A DNA stretch of 5,627 bases. Source: Treponema sp. (GTDB taxonomy: Bacteria > Spirochaetota > Spirochaetia > Treponematales > Treponemataceae). Below are positions 1-4,877 of the stretch, piece by piece. The position numbers were made by a program, and so were the translations under genes. Under the pieces are notes generated by a model. The model did no database searches. It had not been told where the DNA came from and saw only the letters and a list, made by a program, of their open reading frames with translations. Location of the stretch: contig JAILQA010000453.1 in assembly GCA_024699205.1 (NCBI GenBank), forward strand, positions 1 to 5,627. The letters run 5' to 3'. The number at the start of each line of letters is the position of its first letter. Position 1 is the first letter of the stretch.

Positions 1-34
1 TTATCAAATGCTTTGTAAAAATGGAGAAAAATAA
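1..34 (+). CDS. Possible 3' end of an upstream gene (C-terminal tail only)
   Basis: Reading from base 2, the frame is open from the window edge and ends at a TAA at 32-34, giving a tail YQMLCKNGEK. The stop lies 3 bp before the ATG of the next gene, the spacing expected inside an operon. Only ten residues are visible, so no product can be named. A second frame (from base 3) stays open to a stop at 49-51 and cannot be excluded. If the tail is real, the SDR gene downstream is co-transcribed with whatever lies to the left. Confidence 0.3.
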   Translation, partial: YQMLCKNGEK

Positions 35-37
35 AAA

Positions 38-1120
38 ATGCCCATTACAATAATCGGTGGTTCCGGCTTTGTTGGAACTCGCCTTGTAAAGCGATTGCTT
101 GAAGTAGGACATACTGTAAAAATAGCAGATAAAAGAAAAAGCGTTACTTATCCAGATTTGTGGGTAAGATGTGATATTAGAAACGCTCCGAGTGAAACTG
201 CGGATTTTCCAGAAAGTGTGACAGATGCAGCAAGTGCACCTGGTAAACATGATGAAGCTGTAAGGGCAATGCAAATACATTCTCTTCTTGATGTGCTAAA
301 AGGGAGTGATGTAGTAATTAATCTTGCTGCAGAGCATCGCGACGATGTAACTCCAAAATCTTTGTATGACGAAGTGAATGTTCAGGGAAGTGAAAATGTC
401 TGCAAAGCTTGTACAGAACTAGGAATTCACAAAATCATTTTTACTTCAAGCGTTGCTGTTTATGGTTTTGCTCCTATAGGAACTGATGAAAGTGGAAAAA
501 TCAATTACTTCAACGATTATGGCCGGACAAAGTATCTTGCAGAAGAAAAATACCGTGAATGGCTGACTAAGGATGCAACAAACAATGCTGTGATAATCCG
601 TCCGACTGTAATTTTTGGTGAACAGAATCGCGGTAATGTTTACAATCTTCTGCGACAGATTGCAAGCGGACATTTCCCAATGGTAGGTAAAGGTACAAAT
701 AAGAAGAGCATGAATTATGTGGAGAATGTAGCTGCTTTTATTGAATATGAACTTACTCATGATACAGAACCTGGAGAGCATCTTTACAATTACTGCGACG
801 AACCTGCTTATGATATGAATCATTTGGTTCTTGATGTTTATAAGTGTCTTGGAAAGAATAAGACAAAGCTGTTCCACTTCCCATATTGGTTAGCCTATTT
901 TGGGGGAAAGTGTTTCGATTTACTGGCATTCATTACAAGACGTAAATTTGCAATAAGTGCAATCCGTGTAAAAAAGTTTACACAGAATACATATTTTGTC
1001 GGTTCAAATATCAAAAAAACGGATTTTGCTCCACCTGTTTCTTTGGAACAAGGCTTAAAACAGACAATTGATTACGAATTTATCCGCAAAGTTGAAGGTC
1101 ATACGTTTAGCTGTGAGTAA
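38..1120 (+). CDS. NAD(P)-dependent nucleotide-sugar epimerase/dehydratase/reductase (extended SDR)
   Basis: This 360-residue protein is a cytoplasmic extended SDR enzyme. An N-terminal Rossmann fold carries the dinucleotide motif GGSGFVG (residues 7-13), an acidic residue after strand 2 (D31), CDI (45-47), and NLAA (95-98). The catalytic residues are in TSSVAVYG (136-143) and Y161-G-R-T-K165, the YxxxK pair. RPT (188-190) and the following RGNVYNLLRQI stretch resemble reductases/epimerases that act on UDP-N-acetyl-6-deoxyhexoses (the WbpV/FnlB type) from memory; that assignment is inference, and a UDP-sugar 4-epimerase is equally possible. Residues 48 to about 82 form an insertion rich in Ala, Ser, Glu and Pro, where relatives usually have a short loop. 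The start has a GGAG at 23-26, 11 bp upstream. It probably closes a polysaccharide operon entering from the left. SDR family is secure; substrate is not. Confidence 0.9.
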   Translation: MPITIIGGSGFVGTRLVKRLLEVGHTVKIADKRKSVTYPDLWVRCDIRNAPSETADFPESVTDAASAPGKHDEAVRAMQIHSLLDVLKGSDVVINLAAEHRDDVTPKSLYDEVNVQGSENVCKACTELGIHKIIFTSSVAVYGFAPIGTDESGKINYFNDYGRTKYLAEEKYREWLTKDATNNAVIIRPTVIFGEQNRGNVYNLLRQIASGHFPMVGKGTNKKSMNYVENVAAFIEYELTHDTEPGEHLYNYCDEPAYDMNHLVLDVYKCLGKNKTKLFHFPYWLAYFGGKCFDLLAFITRRKFAISAIRVKKFTQNTYFVGSNIKKTDFAPPVSLEQGLKQTIDYEFIRKVEGHTFSCE

Positions 1121-1136
1121 CCCCCAACAAAACAAT

Positions 1137-1580
1137 CTATTCCACTCTTTCATATGCTCTTTTTAAATCTTCGTCGTAGGTTTTTAATGGAATGTTATAG
1201 CGTTTTGCAAGTTCCAGATACGATGCATCATAATATGAAAGATTGTTTTCTTCTGCCAGTGTAAAAATGCGGGTCCAGATTTCCTGATCCATAATCGGAT
1301 CGGTGTAAATAGGCAGAAGCCGAAGGTCATACATAATATCATTTATTTCTGATTTTGAGATTCTTTGAATTCCTGTTTTTTTGTCAGGTTTCGAATTCAT
1401 TAAAAGAACATTTCCAAGTTCATACCAGAATAACTGTGGTACATATATCTGCCCGTTATTATCTAAAAGTTCTTTTATCTGTCTGTCAGTTTCTTCTGTA
1501 TGCTCTTCCTGCAGAATGTAAGAAACTATAAATGAATTGTCTGCTACAAAGCACGGAAATTCGTTAGTATTTTCTTCCAT
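1137..1580 (-). CDS. vapC: VapC-family PIN-domain toxin (putative ribonuclease)
   Basis: This 147-residue protein spans a complete PIN domain. The usual acidic residues are visible: D14 in FVADNSFIVSYIL, E54 in FWYELGNVLL, D118 in SYYDASYLELAKR, and D136/D138 in TYDEDL. In the family these bind Mg2+ or Mn2+ and cleave RNA, often initiator tRNA or rRNA; the target here is unknown. The ATG lies inside the 3' end of the antitoxin gene (17-bp overlap) behind only a weak GGA, which suggests translational coupling to the antitoxin. The N-terminus before the first Asp is about 8 residues longer than in typical VapC proteins, but no later Met precedes D14. The gene is intact and converges on the SDR gene with a 16-bp gap. 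Toxin activity is inferred from family and partner. Confidence 0.87.
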   Translation of the reverse strand: MEENTNEFPCFVADNSFIVSYILQEEHTEETDRQIKELLDNNGQIYVPQLFWYELGNVLLMNSKPDKKTGIQRISKSEINDIMYDLRLLPIYTDPIMDQEIWTRIFTLAEENNLSYYDASYLELAKRYNIPLKTYDEDLKRAYERVE

Positions 1581-1857
1581 AATTTTTCCATTCTTTTATC
1601 ATTTCTTGAGTAACAGGTTCCAGACCATATTTTTCTCTTTTTTGTTCAATAGCTGCACGACGGAATTTTATTCTATCAGCAGCTTTCTGAGCTTCTGACA
1701 GGTTTATTCTATGAGGACTTTGCAATGTTGCAATTTTTTTTCCATTTTTTGTAATGTCGACAATCATTCCTTCTGCGACCTTCCTCAACAGTTCTGAAAA
1801 ATGAGTTTTAGCATCAAAAGAGCCGATTGTTATTCTTTGTACAGGCATTACATTCAT
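1564..1857 (-). CDS. Phd/YefM-type antitoxin partnering the PIN toxin
   Basis: This 97-residue protein is read from the ATG at 1857. A further ATG in frame at 1875 would add six residues, but the motif AGAGAGG (complement of 1863-1869) sits 5 bp before the 1857 ATG and inside that longer version, so the shorter start is preferred. Residues 9-45 (ITIGSFDAKTHFSELL, then VAEGMIVDITKNGKKIATL) match the Phd/YefM N-terminal fold: a beta strand, the helix that scans for the operator, and the strand pair around a conserved NGK. The rest is charged and probably disordered, the segment that normally wraps the toxin. By family it neutralises VapC and, with it, represses its own promoter. It is the first gene of the pair, the standard order. 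An inverted repeat beside the promoter supports autoregulation. Confidence 0.85.
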   Translation of the reverse strand: MNVMPVQRITIGSFDAKTHFSELLRKVAEGMIVDITKNGKKIATLQSPHRINLSEAQKAADRIKFRRAAIEQKREKYGLEPVTQEMIKEWKNYGRKY

Positions 1858-1862
1858 AAAAG

Positions 1863-1869
1863 CCTCTCT
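1863..1869 (-). promoter_or_regulatory. Ribosome binding site deciding the antitoxin start
   Basis: On the minus strand this reads AGAGAGG, 5 bp upstream of the ATG at 1857. It favours that start over the in-frame ATG at 1875, which lies upstream of the motif and has only AT-rich sequence before it. Confidence 0.65.
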
Positions 1870-1888
1870 TTGCATATTTTTCTTAAAG

Positions 1889-1900
1889 TGCTATACAGCA
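1889..1900. promoter_or_regulatory. Small palindrome in the vapBC leader, candidate operator
   Basis: The sequence tgctatacagca has complementary 4-bp arms (TGCT/AGCA) around ATAC. On the minus strand its centre reads TGTATA, close to the TGTACA core known for YefM-type operators. It lies between the predicted transcription start and the antitoxin ATG. A second ctatac occurs at 1917-1922. The arms are short, so this is suggestive only. Confidence 0.3.
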
Positions 1901-1926
1901 TGTTTAACAAACCATTCTATACTAAT

Positions 1927-1955
1927 AAGATAATTACGAAATGTTAAAAAGTCAA
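1927..1955 (-). promoter_or_regulatory. Predicted sigma70-type promoter of the toxin-antitoxin pair
   Basis: On the minus strand TTGACT (complement of 1950-1955) serves as -35 and TATCTT (complement of 1927-1932) as -10, with exactly 17 bp between. Transcription would begin near 1920, giving a leader of about 63 nt before the antitoxin ATG. The -35 matches consensus at five of six bases and the -10 at four of six. Confidence 0.6.
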
Positions 1956-1973
1956 CCAGATTTTAGACTGGTT
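1954..1973. promoter_or_regulatory. Inverted repeat overlapping the vapBC -35 box, candidate operator
   Basis: AACCAG (1954-1959) and CTGGTT (1968-1973) are perfect 6-bp inverted arms separated by 8 bp. The left arm overlaps the last two bases of the -35 hexamer, where a bound antitoxin would block RNA polymerase. A weak terminator hairpin is the alternative, since short T runs lie nearby on both strands, but the stem is short and AT-flanked. Confidence 0.4.
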
Positions 1974-2044
1974 TTACGCTAAAGTCTGTTAAAGATTTTA
2001 TTAAAACTTTTTTGTATGAAATTTATAGGAGTATTTATCATAAA

Positions 2045-2252
2045 GGCAAATGCATTATAAATATTTTAGGACGAATTGGCGCGAAGGAGTGAAACGGCTT
2101 ACGAAAACACTCTGTTTGTGCTGCCGCGCGAGCGGCAAGCATATATAATTACAAGCGCAAACTGTGTGTAGCAGGCAAGCCTGCGGTTTCGACAAGCCGT
2201 TTACACGACTGGGAACCAAATTAAGCCTGCGTTTATTTATAATGCGTTTGCC
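2045..2252. repeat. Intergenic element with terminal and nested inverted repeats (MITE-like or structured RNA)
   Basis: The ends are inverted repeats of 19 bp with one mismatch: ggcaaatgcattataaata at 2045-2063 against the complement of 2234-2252. Inside, AAACGGCTT plus CGAAA (2092-2106) pairs with 2187-2202 across a small bulge. Then 2107-2122 pairs imperfectly with 2154-2169. Two compact hairpins lie within: TGCCGC/GCGGCA with a GCGA loop (2122-2137), and GCAGGC/GCCTGC (2171-2184). The 9-mer aagcctgcg occurs twice (2177-2185, 2223-2231). The element is visibly richer in GC than its flanks and contains no convincing gene. No clear target-site duplication flanks it. The nested architecture fits a non-autonomous transposable element or a repeated intergenic palindrome; a transcribed structured RNA is the alternative. 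Copy number cannot be judged from one window. Confidence 0.7.
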
Positions 2253-2328
2253 CTGATTTAATATCAGTTCTGCTATTCAGCTAGAAAAATTTGATTATAA
2301 TATTTATCATATCTTTTAGGAGGTTCTT
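2253..2328 (+). promoter_or_regulatory. Leader of the flavin reductase-rubredoxin gene, with a -10-like box and strong RBS
   Basis: A perfect TATAAT lies at 2296-2301, but no good -35 is found 16-18 bp upstream, where the sequence reads around ctattc. The ribosome binding site AGGAGG (2318-2323) is near-ideal, 5 bp before the ATG at 2329. Start-site support is strong; the promoter is tentative. Confidence 0.4.
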
Positions 2329-2955
2329 ATGGACAAAAAAGCATTTTATAATCTTTCTTATGGTGTTTTTATTCTTGGAACTAAGTCTGGCGAAAAATTG
2401 AATGCCTGCGTAATTAATACGTGTTTTCAGGCGGCTGTAAATCCTGTACGAATTGCAATTTCTTCCATAAAACAGAATCTTACCTGTCAGATGATAAAGG
2501 AATCTGGTGTTTTTTCGCTTTCGGCTCTTGACAGTACCTGTACATTTGATATGATTTCGCGTTTCGGTTATCAAACTGGACGCGGTGTAGATAAATTTAA
2601 AGATTATAATTATTTAGTTGATTCAAACGGCTGTCCCTATATAAATAATCAGGTTTGCTCGGTTTTTGAATGCAAGGTTGTTTCTTCACTTGATTTGGAA
2701 AGCCATGTCCTTTTTATTGCAGAAGTAACAGACGCAAAAGTTTTAAGTCAAACTGCGCCTTTGACCTATGCGGACTACCAGACAAAACTTAAGCCTAAAA
2801 AATCTGATTCAGATTCTAATTCGAAGAAAAAGATTATTGCATGGCGATGTAAAATCTGTGGATATGTTTATGAAAATCCTGAACTTCCAAAGGATTTTGA
2901 ATGTCCTTTATGCGGTCATCCGGCAGACGATTTTGAGCCGGTCTATGAAGAATAA
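2329..2955 (+). CDS. Flavin reductase-rubredoxin fusion (high-molecular-weight rubredoxin-like)
   Basis: This 208-residue protein has two parts. Residues 1 to about 152 match the FMN-binding flavin reductase-like domain, including YGVFILGTKSGEKLNACVIN at 11-30. A Lys/Ser/Asp linker (153-168) leads to a C-terminal rubredoxin knuckle with C174-K-I-C177-GYVYE and C192-P-L-C195-GHPADDFEPV, the four cysteines that would hold one iron. Only 14 residues separate the two CxxC pairs, shorter than in classical rubredoxin and like the rubredoxin tail of rubrerythrin. The closest characterised design is the high-molecular-weight rubredoxin Hrb of acetogens, which passes electrons from NAD(P)H to flavodiiron proteins for O2 or NO reduction. 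A similar oxygen-defence role in an anaerobe is inference, as no partner oxidase is in view. It is cytoplasmic with no signal peptide and faces the ATPase gene with a 3-bp gap. Confidence 0.88.
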   Translation: MDKKAFYNLSYGVFILGTKSGEKLNACVINTCFQAAVNPVRIAISSIKQNLTCQMIKESGVFSLSALDSTCTFDMISRFGYQTGRGVDKFKDYNYLVDSNGCPYINNQVCSVFECKVVSSLDLESHVLFIAEVTDAKVLSQTAPLTYADYQTKLKPKKSDSDSNSKKKIIAWRCKICGYVYENPELPKDFECPLCGHPADDFEPVYEE

Positions 2956-2958
2956 AAA

Positions 2959-4134
2959 TTATGTTTTTATAAAAAGCTTTTCCCAAGGAACAAGATTTCC
3001 ATATTGTGTTTTCAGTATTTCTTTTCCTGTATAAATCACGTTACATTTTTCTTCTGATGATTTTGACAGAATTGCCCAATGTTTAAGATTTTTAAAATAA
3101 TCGGGTGAATATGTTGAACCAGCCTTTATTTCCCATGCAATGGGAAGTTCTCTCCCATCTTTTGAAAATACGGTTTCAATTAAATCAATTTCTATTCCGT
3201 TTTTATCACGCCAGAATGCCATTTGGGGATCTTTTCCTTTATTAAAGCTTTTAGCTCGGAATCTATTTATAACAAGGTTTTCAAAAAGGTTACCTCGAAG
3301 ATAATGAGATTGTATTTGTTTTGCATTTTGTATTTCTAGTAGGGAACAGGCAAGCCCTGTGTCGGAAAAATATAACTTAGGGCTTTTGACAAGGCGTTTC
3401 GTATAATTTCTATAGTCTGGTTTTACAAAATAAATAATAAAACTTGTTTCTAATATAGAAAGCCAGGATTTTGCTGTTGTAGCACCTATTCCGCAATCGT
3501 CAGCAAGATTTTGAATATTTAAAAGTTGTCCTATTCTTCCTGCACATAGTTTTATAAACCGTGTAAATGCTTCCAAATTACCAATATTCTTTAATTGACG
3601 AACGTCTCGTTCTACATATAGATTGATGTAATCACGATAGAATTGTTCTGGAGGAATATGTGAGTCAAAAATGCGGGGATAACCACCTGTAAAAATTTGT
3701 TCTTCTATTGTTTGTGGAAGAATATCTGCATTTTTTTGTTCTTCATATGAAAAAGGTAGTAATTTTAAGATTGAAGTTCTTCCTGCAAGTGATTGGGAAA
3801 TTGATTCCATCATATTTAAGTTTTGAGAACCTGTGAGTATATACATTCCTTTTTTGCCGGCAATATCTATATGAGTCTGTAAGTATGAAAATAAAGCAGG
3901 AACTCGTTGAGCTTCATCAATAATAGTATGTTCTGAATAATTTTTTAAGAATCCTTTGCAATCTGAAAGACAAAATTCCCTTATTTCAGGATCTTCAAGA
4001 GAGACGTAATTCCATTCTGGGAGCAACATGCGTGAAAGTGTTGTTTTTCCAGATTGTCTTGGTCCTGTAATTGTTACAATCGGATACATATTTAAAAGGA
4101 AAATTAAATGTTGTGAAATCAATCTATCTATCAT
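2959..4134 (-). CDS. AAA_14 / DUF4143 family ATP-binding protein
   Basis: This 391-residue protein is read from the ATG at 4134. An in-frame GTG at 4161 would add nine residues but sits inside a palindrome, and family members usually begin close to this Met. The AAA domain has Walker A GPRQSGKT (24-31), Walker B HTIIDEAQR (69-77), sensor TGSQN (101-105) and AGR (117-119) as a likely arginine finger. GGYPR (150-154) and YVERDV (173-178) are family signatures. The C-terminal DUF4143 half has E315-x-D317 and WEIKAG with E335 and K337, the arrangement of a PD-(D/E)XK nuclease core. These proteins are widespread accessory genes of unknown function, often acquired horizontally; nuclease activity is inference. 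No ribosome binding site is visible, and the leader is dominated by a palindrome. The gene appears intact. Confidence 0.88.
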   Translation of the reverse strand: MIDRLISQHLIFLLNMYPIVTITGPRQSGKTTLSRMLLPEWNYVSLEDPEIREFCLSDCKGFLKNYSEHTIIDEAQRVPALFSYLQTHIDIAGKKGMYILTGSQNLNMMESISQSLAGRTSILKLLPFSYEEQKNADILPQTIEEQIFTGGYPRIFDSHIPPEQFYRDYINLYVERDVRQLKNIGNLEAFTRFIKLCAGRIGQLLNIQNLADDCGIGATTAKSWLSILETSFIIYFVKPDYRNYTKRLVKSPKLYFSDTGLACSLLEIQNAKQIQSHYLRGNLFENLVINRFRAKSFNKGKDPQMAFWRDKNGIEIDLIETVFSKDGRELPIAWEIKAGSTYSPDYFKNLKHWAILSKSSEEKCNVIYTGKEILKTQYGNLVPWEKLFIKT

Positions 4135-4148
4135 AAATATAATAATAC

Positions 4149-4183
4149 TGGACAAATCCACTTTTGAAAAGTGAATTTGTCCA
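4149..4183. promoter_or_regulatory. Near-perfect palindrome of 35 bp just upstream of the ATPase start
   Basis: Arms 4149-4165 and 4167-4183 are complementary over 17 bp with a single mismatch (T/C, a G-T wobble in RNA) and a one-base centre at 4166. The left arm begins tggacaaatccac. It ends 14 bp before the ATPase ATG and downstream of the predicted ATPase promoter, so it would lie in the 5' leader. It could be an operator for a dimer, a leader hairpin controlling translation, or, since TTTTT follows at 4187-4191 on the plus strand, a terminator for plus-strand read-through. An autoregulatory operator is my preferred but unproven reading. Confidence 0.6.
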
Positions 4184-4196
4184 CTGTTTTTAAGAT

Positions 4197-4225
4197 TTTA
4201 GACCATTATATTGCTTGAATTTCAA
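4197..4225 (-). promoter_or_regulatory. Possible promoter of the ATPase gene
   Basis: On the minus strand TTGAAA (complement of 4220-4225) and TCTAAA (complement of 4197-4202) are spaced by 17 bp. A perfect TATAAT lies at the complement of 4205-4210 but lacks a -35 at the right distance. Either would give a leader of roughly 55-65 nt containing the palindrome at 4149-4183. Confidence 0.35.
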
Positions 4226-4243
4226 TATTTTTTTTTCTAAAAT
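4215..4243 (+). promoter_or_regulatory. Predicted promoter of rfbC-rfbD
   Basis: TTGAAT (4215-4220) as -35 and TAAAAT (4238-4243) as -10 are separated by exactly 17 bp, and a T-run fills much of the spacer. Transcription would start near 4250, leaving a short leader before the ATG at 4274. The rfbC ribosome binding site AGAGG (4264-4268) lies 5 bp before that ATG. Confidence 0.5.
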
Positions 4244-4255
4244 ACAATATTGAAA
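4220..4255. promoter_or_regulatory. 10-bp inverted repeat across the rfbC promoter, candidate operator
   Basis: TTTCAATATT (4220-4229) and AATATTGAAA (4246-4255) are perfect inverted arms separated by 16 bp. They bracket the -10 box and the predicted transcription start. The same TTGAA unit occurs again at 4215-4219, forming TTGAA-T-TTCAA. AT richness raises the chance of coincidence, so a regulator site is only suggested. Confidence 0.35.
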
Positions 4256-4273
4256 ATATGAGAAGAGGAATCT

Positions 4274-4876
4274 ATGTCATTTACATTTAATAACTGTCAA
4301 CTTTCTGACGGGACACAGATAAAAGGTCTCTATGAAATTCAGCCGAAGATTTTTGGTGATAACCGCGGATATTTTTTTGAAAGCTACAGTGAGCGCGACT
4401 TTTTTGAAGCAGGTCTTACAATGAAATTTGTTCAGGATAATCAGTCAAAATCTACAAAAGGTGTTCTTCGTGGACTTCATTTTCAGACCAGGTATTCGCA
4501 GGGAAAGCTTGTGCGTGTCTTGCAGGGCAGGGTATATGATGTTGCCGTAGACCTTCGATGTGGCAGTGCAACTTTTGGCAGATACTACGGTGTGATTTTG
4601 GATGCTGATAAACAGAATATGTTTTATATTCCTGAAGGTTTTGCCCATGGTTTTTATGTGCTTTCTGACTATGCAGTTTCTTTCTATAAATGTACAGCAT
4701 TTTATGATCCTAAAGGAGAGGGCGGTCTTATGTGGAATGATTCTACGATTGGGATTGACTGGAAAGCTATAGCTCAGGGGGTAAATCCACTTCTTTCTGA
4801 AAAAGATAAAAATCATCCTGACTTTGATAAAAATAAAAAGTATTTTGATCTAAACGGCAGATGGATAGGCAAATAA
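4274..4876 (+). CDS. rfbC: dTDP-4-dehydrorhamnose 3,5-epimerase (RmlC)
   Basis: This 200-residue cytoplasmic enzyme epimerises C3 and C5 of dTDP-4-keto-6-deoxy-D-glucose, the third step of dTDP-L-rhamnose synthesis. The family length and order of motifs are intact: FGDNRGYF (27-34), QDNQSKS (54-60), RGLHFQ with catalytic H69, VAVDLR (90-95), IPEGFAHGFYVLSD (119-132), YKCT with catalytic Y138, the segment GLMWND (151-156), and LSEKD (174-178), whose Asp completes the His-Asp dyad by analogy with characterised RmlC proteins. The fold is a cupin jelly roll that dimerises. The ATG has a good AGAGG ribosome site and a predicted promoter upstream. The stop is one base before the rfbD ATG, so the two are surely one operon. 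rfbA and rfbB are not in this window. The assignment is firm. Confidence 0.96.
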   Translation: MSFTFNNCQLSDGTQIKGLYEIQPKIFGDNRGYFFESYSERDFFEAGLTMKFVQDNQSKSTKGVLRGLHFQTRYSQGKLVRVLQGRVYDVAVDLRCGSATFGRYYGVILDADKQNMFYIPEGFAHGFYVLSDYAVSFYKCTAFYDPKGEGGLMWNDSTIGIDWKAIAQGVNPLLSEKDKNHPDFDKNKKYFDLNGRWIGK

Positions 4877-4877
4877 T

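Larger units (their letters stand above)
1858..2328. other. Gene-free stretch between the antitoxin and the flavin reductase gene
   Basis: About 470 bp contain no supportable gene. From left to right they hold the antitoxin leader, its promoter and inverted repeat (to about 1973), then about 70 bp of plain AT-rich sequence (1974-2044) in which I see nothing definite apart from an AGGAG at 2027-2031 with no start codon at useful spacing. After that comes the inverted-repeat element (2045-2252), then the leader of the fusion gene. Confidence 0.6.

Noticed and set aside
446..877. Minus-strand open frame of 143 codons inside the SDR gene
   Set aside because: It is antisense to a well-matched SDR coding sequence, shows no recognisable domain, and is rich in Ile/Cys/Phe as expected of a shadow frame.
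1954..1973. Rho-independent terminator at the inverted repeat near the vapBC promoter
   Set aside because: The stem is only 6 bp and no gene ends just upstream on either strand; overlap with a good -35 box makes an operator more likely.
2050..2148. Small plus-strand frame of 33 codons inside the inverted-repeat element (begins MHYKYFRTNW)
   Set aside because: It has no properly spaced ribosome site, and its sequence is dictated by the palindromic arms, so a gene is not supported.
2032..2311. 11-bp direct repeat tatttatcata at 2032-2042 and 2301-2311 as a target-site duplication of the element
   Set aside because: The right copy lies about 48 bp beyond the right terminal inverted repeat, so it does not flank the element properly, and an AT-rich 11-mer can recur by chance.
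2768..3034. Plus-strand frame of 88 codons overlapping the rubredoxin end and the ATPase 3' end
   Set aside because: It overlaps the conserved cysteine-rich domain in another frame and runs into the ATPase gene on the other strand; no domain is recognised.
4135..4161. Upstream GTG start for the ATPase gene
   Set aside because: It falls inside the palindrome, has no ribosome site, and would add residues not typical of the family N-terminus.
4445..4816. Minus-strand open frames antisense to rfbC (123 and 82 codons)
   Set aside because: They mirror a strongly conserved rfbC gene, have no plausible ribosome site, and their composition looks random.
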